Assembly (NCBI RefSeq): GCF_028595285.1
Contig: NZ_JAQQXQ010000001.1
Coordinates: forward strand, 394,308-458,307
Direction of reading: 5' to 3'
DNA length: 64,000 nt
Source of the DNA: Erythrobacter fulvus
Lineage (GTDB): Bacteria > Pseudomonadota > Alphaproteobacteria > Sphingomonadales > Sphingomonadaceae
This document shows positions 38,316-47,928 of the stretch, in pieces. Each line of letters starts with the position of its first letter. The first letter of the stretch is position 1. A program made the translations under genes and the position numbers. A model generated the notes under the pieces. That model had not been told where the DNA came from. It saw only the letters and a list, made by a program, of their open reading frames with translations, and ran no database searches.

Positions 38316-39326
38316 CTAGATCATGGTGCCAAGCGCGGCAATCGCAGCCAGCGCGGCGATCGCAAACGCAGCGCCTGTCGGCGCAAACCGGGCAGCTTCG
38401 GAGCGCTGGACCCAGTCCCATTGCGCGACCGAATGTGCTGTCCAGCCATACTGCTCCGGCTCCCGATCGAAAAATCGCCATGCTGCGCCCAGCAGCGCGG
38501 CAACCACGATGGCGAAGAATATCCAGCCATAGACGATATGATCGAACCCGGTCGCCTTCTCCGCCCCGACGAACTGCGCGACATAGATCGTCGCCCAGGC
38601 CCGCACGCCATTGGCGAGGATGGGCACGATAATGCATGCCGCGATGAAGATAACACGGCGCGACCAGCGCTCGAACCGGGTGAAGCACACCAGCACCCCC
38701 AGCGTCACCATGGCGATTAGGAACTTCACGCCAGAACAGGCCTCGGCAACGATGAACAGCCCGGCGGGGGTGTCGATATAGATACCCTCGACACTGGCAG
38801 GCACCCCGCTCAAATGCGTGAGCGCGATCGCTAGATCGGCGGTGAGGAATTGCAGCGGAGGAATGATCTCGTCGCCGAACGGCACGAGGAAGGCAGCAAA
38901 GGCAATCGGCAGCGCCAGCAGAAGGCTTGCGCGCAGGCCTAACACAGTCACCACCGCCGCCTGCAATGCGCCAACAGCCCCTGCGTGAGCGACAAGATTG
39001 ATCCCACTCGCGCGCCCTGCCCACCACAAGCCGAGCGCCGCGATAACCAGCGCGAGGCCGGGTATGAACGGGCGCGGTTCGATGCTGCCCAGCTCCTTCG
39101 CTTTCAGCGCTACCAGCCATGCGATGATCGGCGGCACCAGCAAAAGGTGATTATAGGTGTCGATGTTCCACCACTGGTGCAGCATCTCACCCCAGCTTTG
39201 CGCCGTAACCGCCACCAGAGCAAAGGCCGCCGCACCCAGCAAGACCAGCGAAATGCGCCATTCGGCGGGAATGCGCGCTGGCATCACCCTGCGCGGAGCG
39301 GAGAATGTAGCAGGCTCAGGCGGCAT
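38316..39326 (-). CDS. xrtA: Exosortase A
   Basis: Multi-pass membrane cysteine protease/transpeptidase thought to cut the PEP-CTERM sorting signal, 336 residues. The catalytic set is visible: Cys197 in VAEACSGVKFLIAM, Arg242 in NGVRAWATIY and His263 in FDHIVYGW. About eight membrane helices are expected. The protein ends just after a final helix (AAFAIAALAAIAALG), so the EpsI domain that many XrtA proteins carry at the C-terminus is missing, and no separate EpsI gene is in the window. The ATG at 39326 lies inside the end of the glycosyltransferase gene. Confidence 0.9.
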   Translation of the reverse strand: MPPEPATFSAPRRVMPARIPAEWRISLVLLGAAAFALVAVTAQSWGEMLHQWWNIDTYNHLLLVPPIIAWLVALKAKELGSIEPRPFIPGLALVIAALGLWWAGRASGINLVAHAGAVGALQAAVVTVLGLRASLLLALPIAFAAFLVPFGDEIIPPLQFLTADLAIALTHLSGVPASVEGIYIDTPAGLFIVAEACSGVKFLIAMVTLGVLVCFTRFERWSRRVIFIAACIIVPILANGVRAWATIYVAQFVGAEKATGFDHIVYGWIFFAIVVAALLGAAWRFFDREPEQYGWTAHSVAQWDWVQRSEAARFAPTGAAFAIAALAAIAALGTMI

Positions 39327-40539
39327 GGCGCTCGGCCTCGTCGCGATCGCCGAGCAGCCCGGCCAGCGGTGCCAGCATCGCTTCCCAGCCATGATGATCG
39401 AGCACAAAGCGCCGCGCCGCCGCGCCGATGCGAGCAGATGCCTGCGGGTCGGAAAGCAGCGCTTCAATGCGGTTGCACATGATCGCCGGGTCAGCTTCGC
39501 TCATGAGCCAATCTTCGCCGTCGCGCGCATCAATCCCCGTCGCCGCGTCGCGGGTGAGCACCACGGGACGCGCCATTGCCATGGCTTCCAGCACCTTGTT
39601 CTGCACCCCGCGCGCGATCAGCAGCGGGGCCAGAACGGCGTCGGCCGCAGCGATGAAGGGGCGCACATCGGGCACTTCGCCCCAGACATGCACACCCGGG
39701 GTGCCATGATGTGCCATCAGAGCGCGGGTCGGATTGCGTCCGACGACGTGGAATATCGCTTCGGGAAAGCGCTGAAGCAAACGTTGCATCAGCCCCTCGA
39801 TAACCCATAGCGCGGCCTGTTCGTTGGGACGGTAATCCATCTGGCCGGTGAAGACGAAATGCGGCCCGGGCAGGCTTTCCAGCTGCGGATGGGGACGAGC
39901 GGCGGCGGGATCGAAAAACTCCGCATCGATCCCATTGCCGATCACCTGCACGGCGACCTTTTCCGGCGCGGTCAGGCGGCTGCGATAGAGCGCGGCTTCG
40001 GCCTCGGAAATCAGGATTGTCGCATCGGCGCGGCGACCGAGCCGTTCCTCCTCGATCGCAAGCAACCGTGCCTCGCGCGCATTGAGCCACACCCGCTCGC
40101 CCGCCTCGGCGTAACTGGCAAATTTGGCGCTATCGACATCGCACAGGTCGATGATGACGCGACCCGCAAATTCGGTAGGGACATATTGCCCCATCTGGCC
40201 GGAAAAGACGACAATTGCCGAGATATCGTGCCGGGCGATCGTCTCGTGCACCCATGTCGCCAACTGGCGCGAATTGAAAGCGGTGAGGCTGACCGGCTTT
40301 CCCGCCAGCACCGCCTCTATACCCGCCAGCGGCAGGGCTTTGGTGCGCGGGGCAATGCAATAAGACGTCGCCATTTCTGCCAGAGCCGCCTGTCCCGCAT
40401 TGTCCGCGCCTTCGGCAAAGCAGCCGACATGGACCGGCCCTAGCCTTGCGAGCGCCTTCAAGAGGTGATGCGCGCGAATGCGATCGCCGCGATCGGGCGG
40501 AAACGGCACGCGGTGGGCGAGGAACAGGATGCCCCCCAT
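39316..40539 (-). CDS. PEP-CTERM/exosortase A-associated sugar transferase
   Basis: Glycosyltransferase of 407 residues from ATG 40539, which overlaps the previous stop (TGATG). It starts MGGILFLAHRVPFPPDRGDR, a hallmark of the sugar transferase family of exosortase A loci, and has a GT-B C-terminal half with FTGQMDYRPNEQAA, VVGRNPTRAL and ARGVQNKVLEAMAMARPVV. It should add a sugar during repeat-unit assembly in the cytoplasm. Donor and acceptor are unknown. Confidence 0.87.
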   Translation of the reverse strand: MGGILFLAHRVPFPPDRGDRIRAHHLLKALARLGPVHVGCFAEGADNAGQAALAEMATSYCIAPRTKALPLAGIEAVLAGKPVSLTAFNSRQLATWVHETIARHDISAIVVFSGQMGQYVPTEFAGRVIIDLCDVDSAKFASYAEAGERVWLNAREARLLAIEEERLGRRADATILISEAEAALYRSRLTAPEKVAVQVIGNGIDAEFFDPAAARPHPQLESLPGPHFVFTGQMDYRPNEQAALWVIEGLMQRLLQRFPEAIFHVVGRNPTRALMAHHGTPGVHVWGEVPDVRPFIAAADAVLAPLLIARGVQNKVLEAMAMARPVVLTRDAATGIDARDGEDWLMSEADPAIMCNRIEALLSDPQASARIGAAARRFVLDHHGWEAMLAPLAGLLGDRDEAERHAA

Positions 40540-41600
40540 CACGCCAGCCCGCGTGCGATCCACGGCCCCAGCGTGTTGGCGATCGCCAAGGGCAGCTTCT
40601 TCCACAAATCGATCTTGCGCGAATAACCGGCATCGGTCGGATCGATATTGCGCCCTTTGGCCCCCGGGGCAGTCCATGCGCCATAAGTCAGCGGTTCGGG
40701 CGCGAAGCCCCAGTTCTTCTTGAAGGCAAACGGCCCGCTGCCCGTCTTCGAGCGGCCGAAATCAAAGTGCTCCATGCCTTTCCTGCGGGCGTGGAGCATA
40801 AGCTCGTAATACATCCGCTCGTTGGCGCGTGCGGCGCGCGCGGCGAACACGCCCCCGCCCCAGAACGGCATAACCGCACCATTATGATAGAAACTCAGCA
40901 CACTGGCGAGCGGGGTATCGCCGTCCCACACGGTCAGAATGTCGCTATTGTCGGGGAGAGCGTCCAGCATCGCCGCAAACAGCGCGCGCGGAAATACCGG
41001 CGTGCCGAGATTGCGGACGCTCTGACTGTAACAGGCAAAATGCGCGGCCAGATCATCGCGCCCGCGGCCGATGGTCACACGATGATCGAGCGCAAGGCCC
41101 TTGCGCACCTCCGCTCTGGCCTTGCGGGGGATGGCGTTCAGTTCGGCTTCGTCATTCGCAGCCAGCGGGCGGACGAAACCGCAATGCTTGTCGGACCACG
41201 CATCCCAGCTTTCGGGGATAGGGCCGCCACGCAACTCGATCCCGCCGAAACCGCCCGCCATCGCTTGCGTCTCAGCCGCCGCAGCGAGCAGCCGGGCGAC
41301 CTCGGGCGTTTCCGCACAGATCCCGCCACCCACGCCGAACCCGCTCGATACGAGCGCCTTGCCGAACAGTGCCGATCGCACCTCGGTGAGCGGTAACCAG
41401 CCTGTCACGACGCCGAGCCTTTCGCTGATCAAACCTGCCGCGCGCTGGCCGGTGCCTGCGGCAACCGCCTGCAGCCATGCCGGACGGTGAAACAGGCTCG
41501 CACGATGTTCGGCAACAAAGCTCTCGATCCGGCGCACGTCGCTTGCATCGCGCCAGTCGAGCGCGCGCACCTGGTGCCCGGCACGGACCGGCGCGTTCAT
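40539..41600 (-). CDS. FemAB-related protein, exosortase A system-associated
   Basis: A 353-residue FemAB/GNAT-fold protein with two acyltransferase-like halves. Telling segments are WLPLTEVRSALFGKALVSSGF and the C-terminal YELMLHARRKGMEHFDFGRSKTGSGPFAFK, found in the PEP-CTERM-associated FemAB family. FemAB enzymes transfer aminoacyl groups from tRNA in Gram-positives; here the role may be modifying the exopolysaccharide precursor. ATG at 41600 overlaps the deacetylase stop (ATGA). Confidence 0.85.
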   Translation of the reverse strand: MNAPVRAGHQVRALDWRDASDVRRIESFVAEHRASLFHRPAWLQAVAAGTGQRAAGLISERLGVVTGWLPLTEVRSALFGKALVSSGFGVGGGICAETPEVARLLAAAAETQAMAGGFGGIELRGGPIPESWDAWSDKHCGFVRPLAANDEAELNAIPRKARAEVRKGLALDHRVTIGRGRDDLAAHFACYSQSVRNLGTPVFPRALFAAMLDALPDNSDILTVWDGDTPLASVLSFYHNGAVMPFWGGGVFAARAARANERMYYELMLHARRKGMEHFDFGRSKTGSGPFAFKKNWGFAPEPLTYGAWTAPGAKGRNIDPTDAGYSRKIDLWKKLPLAIANTLGPWIARGLA

Positions 41601-42529
41601 GCGGCGATCTCTTCGTCTTCACGCACCGGAGCCGGCAGTTCCATCGCTCGCGCGGCCTCGCGGTGAGCGATCATGTCGATCCGGCCCCAGCGGAATTCGT
41701 GCACCAGCGCGCGCAGCTTGTCAGCCATCTTGGCAAGGCCGGTATAGTGCCGGAAGCGCGATCGCAGGGGTGCATGGGCGACGCGCGGCTGGTCGGGATC
41801 GATTTCCCACGGGTGGAAATAGAACACCGCCGGACGGCCCTCGACGCGGTTGACCTGTCGGATCGCCCAGCGCGAGAAGCCGTAAGGCAACACGCGGAAG
41901 AATCCCCCGCCCCCTGCCGCCACGCGCCGCCCGCCGAGCATCGCAGTGGTCACCGGCAGTTCGATCAGCGAAGACCACGGCAGAGGGCGAAATGCGAAAC
42001 GCGGCGCTTCGGGCCAGCCATAATGATCATGCACCACCGGCGCGACGCTGGAGGAATAGGCATAGCCCTGCTCCGCCAGTTCGGCGAAGGCCCATGGGGT
42101 GCGAGCGTCGATCGAGAAACTCGGCGCGCGATAGCCCGTCACCTGGACGCCGGAGCAATCCTCGATAATCTCACGCGCCTTGCGAATATCCTCGCTGAAG
42201 CTACTGCGATCAAAGGTGAATACACGCGCGTGATCATAACCGTGGCTGGCAAGTTCGTGTCCGGCATCGGCAATGCGCCGGATCATCTCCGGATGACGTT
42301 TCGCCACCCAGCCCAGCGTGAAGAAGGTTGCGCGCACATCGGCTTCGGCGAACAGATCAATGATACGATAGACATTGTCTTCAACCCGCGTGCGGATTGC
42401 GTCCCATTCGCCCCGGGCAATCACGTTCTCGAACGCGCCGACCTGGAACCAGTCCTCCACATCGACCGACAGGCCGTTGACGACCGGCGGACGGGAGCCT
42501 TCGGGAAAGGGATCGAGCGGCGCGTTCAT
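41597..42529 (-). CDS. Polysaccharide deacetylase, exosortase A system-associated
   Basis: NodB-type carbohydrate esterase of 310 residues. The metal motif is SVDVEDWFQ, the His-rich block HELASHGYDHARVF and catalytic motif APSFSIDART are present, and FYFHPWEIDP closes the barrel, as in the PEP-CTERM polysaccharide deacetylase family. It removes acetyl groups from amino sugars. The start is ATG 42529; a GTG two codons upstream overlapping the previous stop (GTGA) is also possible. Confidence 0.88.
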   Translation of the reverse strand: MNAPLDPFPEGSRPPVVNGLSVDVEDWFQVGAFENVIARGEWDAIRTRVEDNVYRIIDLFAEADVRATFFTLGWVAKRHPEMIRRIADAGHELASHGYDHARVFTFDRSSFSEDIRKAREIIEDCSGVQVTGYRAPSFSIDARTPWAFAELAEQGYAYSSSVAPVVHDHYGWPEAPRFAFRPLPWSSLIELPVTTAMLGGRRVAAGGGGFFRVLPYGFSRWAIRQVNRVEGRPAVFYFHPWEIDPDQPRVAHAPLRSRFRHYTGLAKMADKLRALVHEFRWGRIDMIAHREAARAMELPAPVREDEEIAA

Positions 42530-42531
42530 CG

Positions 42532-43692
42532 TCACGCGGCCTCGCGCGACGGATCTTCCTCAAGCCATTCGATCAGCATGGTCAGCACGTGGCGGAAGGA
42601 TTGCTCCTGTTCTTCAAGCCGTGCCTCGATGCGTTCGAGCTCGGTGGCAAAACGCGCCTCTGCAAGCCTGACCTCCTCGGGCGACAGCGTCGGATCGGCC
42701 GGTTCGCGCTGGCCGATGCCCGCCGCCTGCAATTCACCGATGGCCGCTTCGAGTTCGGCGGTGCGCGCGTCACGGGTTGCGAGCAGCGCGGCAACTTCGG
42801 CCGCGGGCAGGCTGTCGCCGGCAGAAACAGGCGCAACCGGAGCCTCGCGCAAATCGCCGCGCCCGTGGGCACCGCGGCTCTGGTCTGCGGCCATTTCGGC
42901 CACCACCTCGTCCAGCATTGCCAAGGTCAGCTCGTCCCGCTCCTCGATCGCGCCAAGCAGCAGCAGGCGGTTCATCACCTGATTGACCCGGCGCGGGATG
43001 CCCTGCGTGTGGCGGTAGAGCGCTTCGAGCAGCCCTTCGCCCAGCGCCGGGTGATCACGCCAACCGACATGACCAAGCCGGTGACGCACATATTCGGCCA
43101 CTTCGCTGTCATCCAGCGCCTCAAGATGGTGCGAGGCAATGATCCGCTGGCGCAGCTGCTCCAGCCCGGGATGATGTGCCAGCATGCGCCGGAACTCCGG
43201 CTGGCCCAGCAGCAGGCTTTGCATCAGTGGGTGCGAGCCAAGCTGGAAGTTGGACAGCATCCGCAGTTCTTCCAGCGCCTCCATGTCGAGGTTCTGGCAT
43301 TCATCGACCACCAGCAGGCAACGGCGCCCCGCACGTGCCTCGTCCTGCAGAAAGCGTTCGATCGCACCGAGCGCCCCGGCCTTGTCGTGGCCTTCGACCG
43401 CAAGGCCGAAAGCCTGCGCGACGACATGCACCAGTTCCTCGCCGTCCAGCGCGCTGGTGACGACCTGCGCAACCGTCAACGCCGACGGGTCGATCCGTTC
43501 CATCAGATGGGCGACCAGCGTGGACTTACCCGCCCCCACCTCGCCGGTAATGACGATGAAGCCCTCACCCTGCCCAAGCCCGTAGCCGAGATAGCTCATC
43601 GCCTTCTTGTGGCTGATGCTCTCGAAATAAAACTGCGGATCAGGCGTCAGCTGGAAAGGCCGGGCTTCGAAACCGTAATATTGTTCATACAT
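42532..43692 (-). CDS. XrtA-associated AAA ATPase (ExeA/GspA-like)
   Basis: A 386-residue ATPase starting MYEQYYGFEARPFQLTPDPQ, the standard N-terminus of this family. Walker A is TGEVGAGKSTL, Walker B CLLVVDECQNL, followed by QLGSHPLMQSLLLGQPEF and RVNQVMNRLLLL. The last 100 residues are a charged coiled-coil-like tail. Members accompany exosortase A loci and may drive secretion or regulation. It is 17 bases from the outer-membrane protein gene. Confidence 0.87.
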   Translation of the reverse strand: MYEQYYGFEARPFQLTPDPQFYFESISHKKAMSYLGYGLGQGEGFIVITGEVGAGKSTLVAHLMERIDPSALTVAQVVTSALDGEELVHVVAQAFGLAVEGHDKAGALGAIERFLQDEARAGRRCLLVVDECQNLDMEALEELRMLSNFQLGSHPLMQSLLLGQPEFRRMLAHHPGLEQLRQRIIASHHLEALDDSEVAEYVRHRLGHVGWRDHPALGEGLLEALYRHTQGIPRRVNQVMNRLLLLGAIEERDELTLAMLDEVVAEMAADQSRGAHGRGDLREAPVAPVSAGDSLPAAEVAALLATRDARTAELEAAIGELQAAGIGQREPADPTLSPEEVRLAEARFATELERIEARLEEQEQSFRHVLTMLIEWLEEDPSREAA

Positions 43693-43709
43693 GAGCGCGT
43701 CGCTCCCCG

Positions 43710-45365
43710 TCAGAAGTTGTACCGCAGGCCGACCAGCGCGGTCGCAAATGCGAAATCCTCGGCGCTGAATTCGCTGTCGAAGTAATCCACCGCCACTGCT
43801 GCCCGGCCAGTCAGGCGGCGGGTGATCGAGCGATTATAGGCCGCCGATGCGCCCATCGCGGTTACGTCGCCGCCGGGCGTGGCGCTGTCGAACCAGTTCA
43901 CATAGGCATTGGTGGTGAGATTGGCGTTCCGGCCCAGTTCGCGGGTCAGCCCGCCGATCACGTAATAGCTTTCGTCGGTCAGCCCATCGATCGCGGCGAG
44001 CACCGTGCCGGGCGCTGCGATGAAGGTGCGCCGGTCATAACCCGCGCCGAGTGCGGCCGTGGTCCGGCCCATCTGGCGCTGGTAGGACGCGCGCACCCCG
44101 CGGCCGCGGAAAGCAGCCGAGCGCACGGATCCCAGACCGCCGACGACAGACTGGCCTTCGGTGCCGTTCACAAGCCCGCCGAAGTCGCCAGTCACCGGAT
44201 TGCGGATCGCCTCGAAATCGCTCGACAGACCAGCGAGCGAATTGTTGAGCAGCCCGCCAAAGCCGGTCACCCCGTCATAGACACTGAGCGCAAAGGCGCT
44301 GCGTTCGTTGGGGACGTAGGTGAAGGTGCCGTAATAGGTGGTCGAATCGTAACGTTCGCCCACCCGCGCCTCCAGCGAGGTACGCGAACTGGGACGCCAC
44401 ATCACGCCGACATCCCACAACAACCCGTCCACGTCGAAGGCGATGGTGCGGGGCGAAGCAGAGTCGGTAACAAATCGACCGCCGCTGCCGATCACCGGAT
44501 TGCCATCTGCATCGCGCAGTGCGTCGCGGCTGGAAATCTCGACATTCTCGTAGCCCACGCCGCCAACCAACGCGAGGCTGGGGGACACAGGCACGATCAC
44601 GTCGCCGCGCACGTAAAGGTCGCGCACGCGCTGGTCGAGGTTGGCAATGTCTTCCTGAAAACCGCCTGCCGTCACCGCTAGGCCGACTGGTGCCACAGTA
44701 TCGGGACGCACCCCGGCGCGGATCTGGCCGAGATAGGTCATGCTGTCATCAAACACGTCGACCGGCGCGCCCTGTGCGTCGGTAAGCAATGCGTCGTTCT
44801 CGAACCGGTTGTAGCCGACCCGCGCTACGCCCTGCACGTCGACTTCGCCGACGCGTGTGTTGAGGCTGGGGCCGGCATAGAGGCTGTAGAACCGGCTCTC
44901 GGCATCCTCGCGCACCAGCGGGTTTGCGGTGGTGCCGCCGCCGCCATCGACGCGGGTCCGTGCGGCCAGAGCGCCTGCCTCGAAGCTCAACGCATTGGGA
45001 ATGACCGCCAGCGTGCCCCGCGCAACGCCGCTTATGGTGTCGGTATCGACATTGTCGTTACCGTAAGCGATGTTGCGTTCGTACCGCAGCGATACCGCAG
45101 CGCCGCTGTTGCGTCCCTGCACATTGATGTCGACCCCGACCGCGACCTGGGTGAAGGTCAGCACGTCGTCGCCGGGCGAAAGTTCGGCCGACAGCACCTG
45201 TCCGACCTCGATATAGGGCTGCACGATCCGGTTGGCGCGCTGGATGTCGCCGGCGCCCGTGTCCTGTGCTTGTCCGCCGCCCAGCGGCTGCTGCTGCGCC
45301 CATGCCGGAACCGAAGCAACAAGTCCCGCAAGCGCCAGCGGCACGGCAAGAAGAAAAGCGCGCAC
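43710..45365 (-). CDS. XrtA-locus outer-membrane beta-barrel protein
   Basis: A 551-residue exported protein with a signal peptide ending SVPAWAQQQ. The body is rich in alternating beta strands (Tyr, Ala, Gly and Val with turns) and closes with an aromatic C-terminal strand ending GLRYNF, the usual signature for BAM-inserted outer-membrane proteins. The family is the uncharacterised PEP-CTERM-associated protein of this locus, possibly the outer-membrane pore or anchor for the polysaccharide. GTG start; two bases follow the tyrosine kinase gene. Confidence 0.83.
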   Translation of the reverse strand: MRAFLLAVPLALAGLVASVPAWAQQQPLGGGQAQDTGAGDIQRANRIVQPYIEVGQVLSAELSPGDDVLTFTQVAVGVDINVQGRNSGAAVSLRYERNIAYGNDNVDTDTISGVARGTLAVIPNALSFEAGALAARTRVDGGGGTTANPLVREDAESRFYSLYAGPSLNTRVGEVDVQGVARVGYNRFENDALLTDAQGAPVDVFDDSMTYLGQIRAGVRPDTVAPVGLAVTAGGFQEDIANLDQRVRDLYVRGDVIVPVSPSLALVGGVGYENVEISSRDALRDADGNPVIGSGGRFVTDSASPRTIAFDVDGLLWDVGVMWRPSSRTSLEARVGERYDSTTYYGTFTYVPNERSAFALSVYDGVTGFGGLLNNSLAGLSSDFEAIRNPVTGDFGGLVNGTEGQSVVGGLGSVRSAAFRGRGVRASYQRQMGRTTAALGAGYDRRTFIAAPGTVLAAIDGLTDESYYVIGGLTRELGRNANLTTNAYVNWFDSATPGGDVTAMGASAAYNRSITRRLTGRAAVAVDYFDSEFSAEDFAFATALVGLRYNF

Positions 45366-45367
45366 GG

Positions 45368-46375
45368 TTATTTCCCCCCCGCGCCATAGGAACCGAAACG
45401 CCGGCCCGAGAGGCTGTAGCGTGCGGCGTTAAGCAGCAGTTTGATGTCCGGACAGGCGGACAGCAATTGCTGCGCGTCTTCCAGCGCTGCCTTGGCGGTC
45501 TCATCGGCCCGCACCACCAGCAGCGCCTGACCGACATGGGCCGCGAGTTCGGCAGCGGGAGACGCGGCAAGCGCAGGCGGTGTATCGAAGATCAGGATTC
45601 GGTTGGGCGCGCCTTGCGTCAGCCGGTCCAGCACCGTTCCGGTGTGCGCGCTGGCAAGATATTCCGCGTCAAGCGCGCTGGGCGTTCCTGCCGGCAACAC
45701 GAACAGGCCTTCGATATCGGTACGGATCACGAGGCTTTCGGGCTGTACCGACGGATCGGCCAGCGCATCCATCAGGCCGCGCTCGGCTTCGATTCCGAGA
45801 CGCCGGGTCACCTCCGGCTTGACCACGTCGGCATCGACCAGCACCACCTCCAGATCGCGCTCTGCGGCAAGCGCGATCGCGAGATTGGTGGCACAGTAGG
45901 TCTTACCTTCACCGGGATGCGGCGAGCACACCAGAATCCGGCGCGCCAGTCCGCTGTCCCCCGAACGGGCCTCGGCCAGCAGCTCGCGCTTCACGATACG
46001 GAATTCCTCCAGCAGCCCCGTCACCGGGTCTTCCGGAATGATCAGCCCGCCGTCACGCAGGTGTTCGCGGTCAATCGCGGCAACCGGGCCGGAAAAAGCG
46101 ACCGCGCGCGGGGCTTCGGGCGCAGGTTCGGGTAGCGGTGCGGGTTCACTGATCGGTGCAGCCGGCGCTTGGGGGACGACGGATTGCTCTTGCACTTGCG
46201 GTGCAGATGCCTGCGGTTGCGGCACCGGCGCTCGGCGCAGCGGTTCGGGCACAGGCGGCACCGGCGGCAGTTTCGGCCCGGCGTTTACCGGCCCCAGTCC
46301 GAAGGCGGCATCGGCGCGCTCGAACAGCGATGCGGGCCGTGCGCCCTCGCGGTTGATCTTGCCCTGATCGGTCAT
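45368..46375 (-). CDS. XrtA-associated tyrosine autokinase (BY-kinase)
   Basis: A 335-residue cytoplasmic BY-kinase domain. Walker A is CSPHPGEGKTYCATNLA, the A' motif VVLVDADVVKPEVTRRLGI, Walker B-like RILIFDTPPAL. The N-terminal 100 residues are Pro/Ala-rich and likely flexible. The C-terminus RYSLSGRRFGSYGAGGK has two tyrosines for autophosphorylation. It should act with the separate chain-length protein upstream to control polymer length. ATG 46375 is chosen over a longer frame; a GGGGG-type site is near. Confidence 0.88.
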   Translation of the reverse strand: MTDQGKINREGARPASLFERADAAFGLGPVNAGPKLPPVPPVPEPLRRAPVPQPQASAPQVQEQSVVPQAPAAPISEPAPLPEPAPEAPRAVAFSGPVAAIDREHLRDGGLIIPEDPVTGLLEEFRIVKRELLAEARSGDSGLARRILVCSPHPGEGKTYCATNLAIALAAERDLEVVLVDADVVKPEVTRRLGIEAERGLMDALADPSVQPESLVIRTDIEGLFVLPAGTPSALDAEYLASAHTGTVLDRLTQGAPNRILIFDTPPALAASPAAELAAHVGQALLVVRADETAKAALEDAQQLLSACPDIKLLLNAARYSLSGRRFGSYGAGGK

Positions 46376-46391
46376 CGCGTTACCCCCGCCC

Positions 46392-47912
46392 TCACGCAAT
46401 CGTCCCGATCGAGACGATCTCGATGGCGATAAGGATCACGAACACGCCGACCAGCCCGGCGCAGGCTCCGGCAAACTGCTTCAGGCGCTTTTTCTCGATT
46501 GCCTTTGCGGCATCGGAAATTGTCAACGAAATCGAGCCGATGACCGGCAAATCGAAGGCGCGTTCGAGCATCTGCGAGGTGGCGAAGCTCGACTTGAGCT
46601 GGCTCAGTCCCCAGGCGGCCACCGCGCCTGCACCGCAACCGACGATCAGCACGCCAAACAGCAATAGCGGGCGATTGGGCGCGGCAGGCTTGTGCGGAAC
46701 GCTCGGCTCCTGAATCACGTCGAAGCGGAACTGGCTGGCCTTGTCCTCGACCTGCCCGCGCGTGCGCAGCGCTTCGCGGTCTTGAAGCAGTTTCTCGTAA
46801 TTCTCGCGCAGCACGTCGTAATCGCGGCTGATGCGGTTGGCCTCGGCAGCGACTGCAGGCTCGGACGCCTGACTTGCCATCAGCGCGGCGAAATCGCTCT
46901 GCAATGCGGCACGGCGGGCCTGAAGGGCCTCTACGCCGGCCTGACGCTCGGTGCGGATGGCAAGCAGCGAGGAATAGGCGGGATTGGGCGTGCCGCCTGC
47001 GTCGTCGCCAGAAGCGGCGGCCTGCTTGGCGAGCAGCTGCACCTGTCTGGTAGTCGATACGACATCGGGGTGGTTATCGGTGAGTCCGCGTGCGCGTAGT
47101 TCGGCAAGCTGGGTCTGGGCCTGCTGCAAGGCGGCGCGCGGGCCGGTCGCCTGCGGCCCGCCGACAATGGTTCGCGGCGTGCTGGCAAGTTGGCCGGAAA
47201 TCGCCGCGAGCGCGCTTTCGGCGGCCGCCAGATCGGCATCGACCGCACGCAGATCCGCGCGTGCCGACTGCACCTTGCTCGACAGGCTCGCCGAGCCGCC
47301 GACAAGATCGGGATATTGCGCCTCGAAGGCCAGGCGGCGCTGTTCGGCCTCTTCCAACTCGCGCTTGCGCCCGTCAAGCTGCCGTTCGAGATCGGTGATC
47401 GCCTGAGAGATGCTGGCCCTGTTCCCCGCCACGTGCTCCTCGCGCAGGATGTCGAGCAGCTTCTGCACCACATCGCGCGCCAGCACGGCATTCTCGGCAT
47501 CGGAAAGATCACCGCGTCCGATCTGGGCGGTAATCTCGAACAGGTTGTCCTGCTCGCTCGTCACCTGAACCTTCTTTTCGACCTCGCCGATCATCGCGTC
47601 CAGCGCGCCGCGCTCGGTAATACCTTCGCCAAGGCGGGTGGACGTAATGACCTTTTCGAGGTTCTTCGCGCTCGACAGCGTCTGCCGCACGCGCATGATT
47701 TCTTCCTTGCCGTCACCGGCAATCCCGAGCTGCTTGGACAGCACGTCCTCTACATCGACATAGACGCGCGCCTTGGATTCGTAGGAATTGGGGATCATCG
47801 CGATCACCAGCCAGCCCAGCAGGCATACGCCCCAGGCCACCGCAATCGCGATCCAGCGGCGGTGCCAGACCGACCACAGCGCCGCGCGCAATTCCTCGAA
47901 GATCTCGCTCAT
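46392..47912 (-). CDS. XrtA-system polysaccharide chain length determinant
   Basis: Wzz-like inner-membrane protein of 506 residues. The N-terminal helix is AIAVAWGVCLLGWLVIAMI, a long coiled-coil periplasmic region follows (about 200-390), and a second helix lies near PLLLFGVLIVGCGAGAVA with a third at the C-terminus (IEIVSI). It carries no fused kinase; the BY-kinase is the next gene. It sets polymer length and links to the export lipoprotein. Confidence 0.88.
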   Translation of the reverse strand: MSEIFEELRAALWSVWHRRWIAIAVAWGVCLLGWLVIAMIPNSYESKARVYVDVEDVLSKQLGIAGDGKEEIMRVRQTLSSAKNLEKVITSTRLGEGITERGALDAMIGEVEKKVQVTSEQDNLFEITAQIGRGDLSDAENAVLARDVVQKLLDILREEHVAGNRASISQAITDLERQLDGRKRELEEAEQRRLAFEAQYPDLVGGSASLSSKVQSARADLRAVDADLAAAESALAAISGQLASTPRTIVGGPQATGPRAALQQAQTQLAELRARGLTDNHPDVVSTTRQVQLLAKQAAASGDDAGGTPNPAYSSLLAIRTERQAGVEALQARRAALQSDFAALMASQASEPAVAAEANRISRDYDVLRENYEKLLQDREALRTRGQVEDKASQFRFDVIQEPSVPHKPAAPNRPLLLFGVLIVGCGAGAVAAWGLSQLKSSFATSQMLERAFDLPVIGSISLTISDAAKAIEKKRLKQFAGACAGLVGVFVILIAIEIVSIGTIA

Positions 47913-47928
47913 CGGTGTGGGCGCTCCG

